A DNA stretch of 64,000 nt from Luteimonas gilva (GTDB lineage Bacteria; Pseudomonadota; Gammaproteobacteria; Xanthomonadales; Xanthomonadaceae). The DNA lies in NCBI RefSeq assembly GCF_005239095.1, contig NZ_SZUA01000001.1, forward strand, positions 212,848 to 276,847, in the 5' to 3' direction. Below the pieces are notes generated by a model. It made no database searches. It was not told the origin of the DNA and saw only the letters and a list, made by a program, of their open reading frames with translations. The first letter of the stretch is position 1. Each line of letters starts with the position of its first letter. Made by a program: the position numbers and the translations under genes. Of the stretch, positions 63,210 to 64,000 are shown piece after piece.

Positions 63210-63762
63210 GCAGATATTCCTTCGGCAGCGGCATGTTCGGAGTTTCGGCCTCCCAGAACACCGACAGGATCCACCAGCGCTTGCCGTCGTTCATCAGCTG
63301 GATGCTGTTGATGCCGCGCAGGTGCACTTTGTCGTCCTTTTCCATCACGCCTTCGTAGGTGCTGAAGACGTGGGCGATGTGCCCGAATTTTTCGACGCGT
63401 TTCGCCAGTTCGCGTTCGGTGAAGCCTTTTTCGAGCATCAGCGGGCCGGACGTGGCGATGAAGTCGTTGACGTCCAACAAGCGCATGGCGACTTCGCCGT
63501 TCGACCGCGCGCCGGTCGGGATCAGTTTCGCGCCGGGAACGAATAACGAGCGCATCCGGTTCCAATCGCGCGCCTTGCCGGCGGGGCCGGAGATCACGTC
63601 GTACAGCGCGGCGACGATCGCGTCGATGCTGTCCACATCCTTGGCCGCGGCGGCCGGAACGGTGTACAGGACCGGCGACTTGTCCGTCGGCGGAGGCGTT
63701 TGTTCCGCCAGGGCAGGTGCGGCGAAAGCAAGCAAAACCAATAGCAGCGGATATGGACGCAT
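63205..63762 (-). CDS. Exported NTF2/SnoaL-like protein
   Basis: A 185-residue protein with a signal peptide (PYPLLLVLLAFAAPALA, cleavage likely after ALA). The mature part has a cone-shaped NTF2-like pattern (IDAIVAALYDVISGPAGKARDWNRMRSLFVPGAKLIP then HVFSTYEG and INSIQLMNDGKRWWILSVFWEAE). The function is unknown. I start at Met 63762, which gives the signal peptide directly; an upstream methionine adds 17 unlikely residues. Confidence 0.8.
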   Translation of the reverse strand: MRPYPLLLVLLAFAAPALAEQTPPPTDKSPVLYTVPAAAAKDVDSIDAIVAALYDVISGPAGKARDWNRMRSLFVPGAKLIPTGARSNGEVAMRLLDVNDFIATSGPLMLEKGFTERELAKRVEKFGHIAHVFSTYEGVMEKDDKVHLRGINSIQLMNDGKRWWILSVFWEAETPNMPLPKEYLP

Positions 63763-63847
63763 GACGGTTCCCCGGAACGATCGGCCGATCGATGCGTAAT
63801 GGGTAGCATCCATTGCGGCTTAGCGCAAAGTGCCGGAAGCGCGATGT

Positions 63848-63868
63848 CCTTCTCCCGATGGGAGAAGG
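63848..63868. repeat. CCTTCTCCCGATGGGAGAAGG palindrome
   Basis: A 9-bp perfect stem with a 3-base loop, between two minus-strand genes. Related to the CCCTCTCCC family. Confidence 0.7.
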
Positions 63869-63896
63869 AGAAGCAAAAGCAAAGGCACCTTTTCCG

Positions 63897-64000
63897 CTAT
63901 TCGCCCGGCTTGGCCGCTTCCACCGGCGCCGTCGTCGCCGCTCGGCGCGCCAACTGCGCTTCGCGATGGGCGATGTAGGCGTTGGCGGCGAAGATGATGC
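63897..64000 (-). CDS. C-terminal fragment of an unidentified protein
   Basis: An open frame enters from the right edge and stops at 63897. The visible 33-odd residues read IIFAANAYIAHREAQLARR, then an Ala/Thr/Pro tail ending AKPGE. A short hydrophobic stretch followed by a charged tail suggests the end of a membrane protein. The piece is too short to name. Confidence 0.5.
   Translation of the reverse strand, partial: IIFAANAYIAHREAQLARRAATTAPVEAAKPGE

Overview
The window looks like chromosome of a high-GC gammaproteobacterium of the Xanthomonadaceae, most likely Lysobacter or a close relative. The gene orders fabF-pabB-pabC-mltG-tmk-holB-pilZ and rpoE-rseA-mucD-lepA-lepB-rnc-era-recO are typical of that family. 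Almost every intergenic gap carries one of a few REP-like palindromes, for example GTAGGAGCGGCTTTAGCCGC. This placement is inferred from gene order and style; no 16S gene is present.

Layout. 1-5690: end of fabF, then a five-junction coupled operon for folate (pabB, pabC), cell wall (mltG), dTMP and replication (tmk, holB) and pilus (pilZ). 5809-7860: a minus-strand beta-oxidation enzyme. 8135-17200: envelope-stress sigma-E, its anti-sigma factor and the MucD protease, followed by lepA, lepB, a small membrane protein, rnc, era and recO. 17304-20710: a receiver-Hpt protein divergent from a YdbH-like envelope protein and a putative YnbE-YdbL fusion lipoprotein. 21151-26038: rlmD, a CYTH protein, nagZ, hpt, a methylthioinosine/methylthioadenosine phosphorylase homologue and a cold-shock gene. 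26155-33456: an AidB-like acyl-CoA dehydrogenase, 6-phosphogluconate dehydrogenase, a VOC protein, an ABC exporter, and an overlapping ECF sigma / putative anti-sigma / YigZ set. 33618-39158: a GAF-GAF-GGDEF-EAL protein and a TonB-dependent receptor.

39626-57966 is the most unusual locus: HlyB-like and HlyD-like type I secretion genes, a cysteine-rich exported protein of unknown function, a 4445-residue RTX protein and an HlyC-like acyltransferase. They are tightly packed on one strand. The giant protein starts with what reads as a phage-T4-type lysozyme domain and a LysM-like motif. A glycine-zipper stretch follows, then two RTX arrays separated by cadherin/VCBS-like repeats, more such repeats, and a cluster of EF-hand-like loops. 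I infer an acylated, type-I-secreted, peptidoglycan-targeting toxin, possibly antibacterial.

58085-64000: an aldehyde dehydrogenase, xseA, ispG, a PAP2 phosphatase, an NTF2/SnoaL-like exported protein and the end of an unknown gene. I saw no tRNA, rRNA, CRISPR array or insertion sequence.
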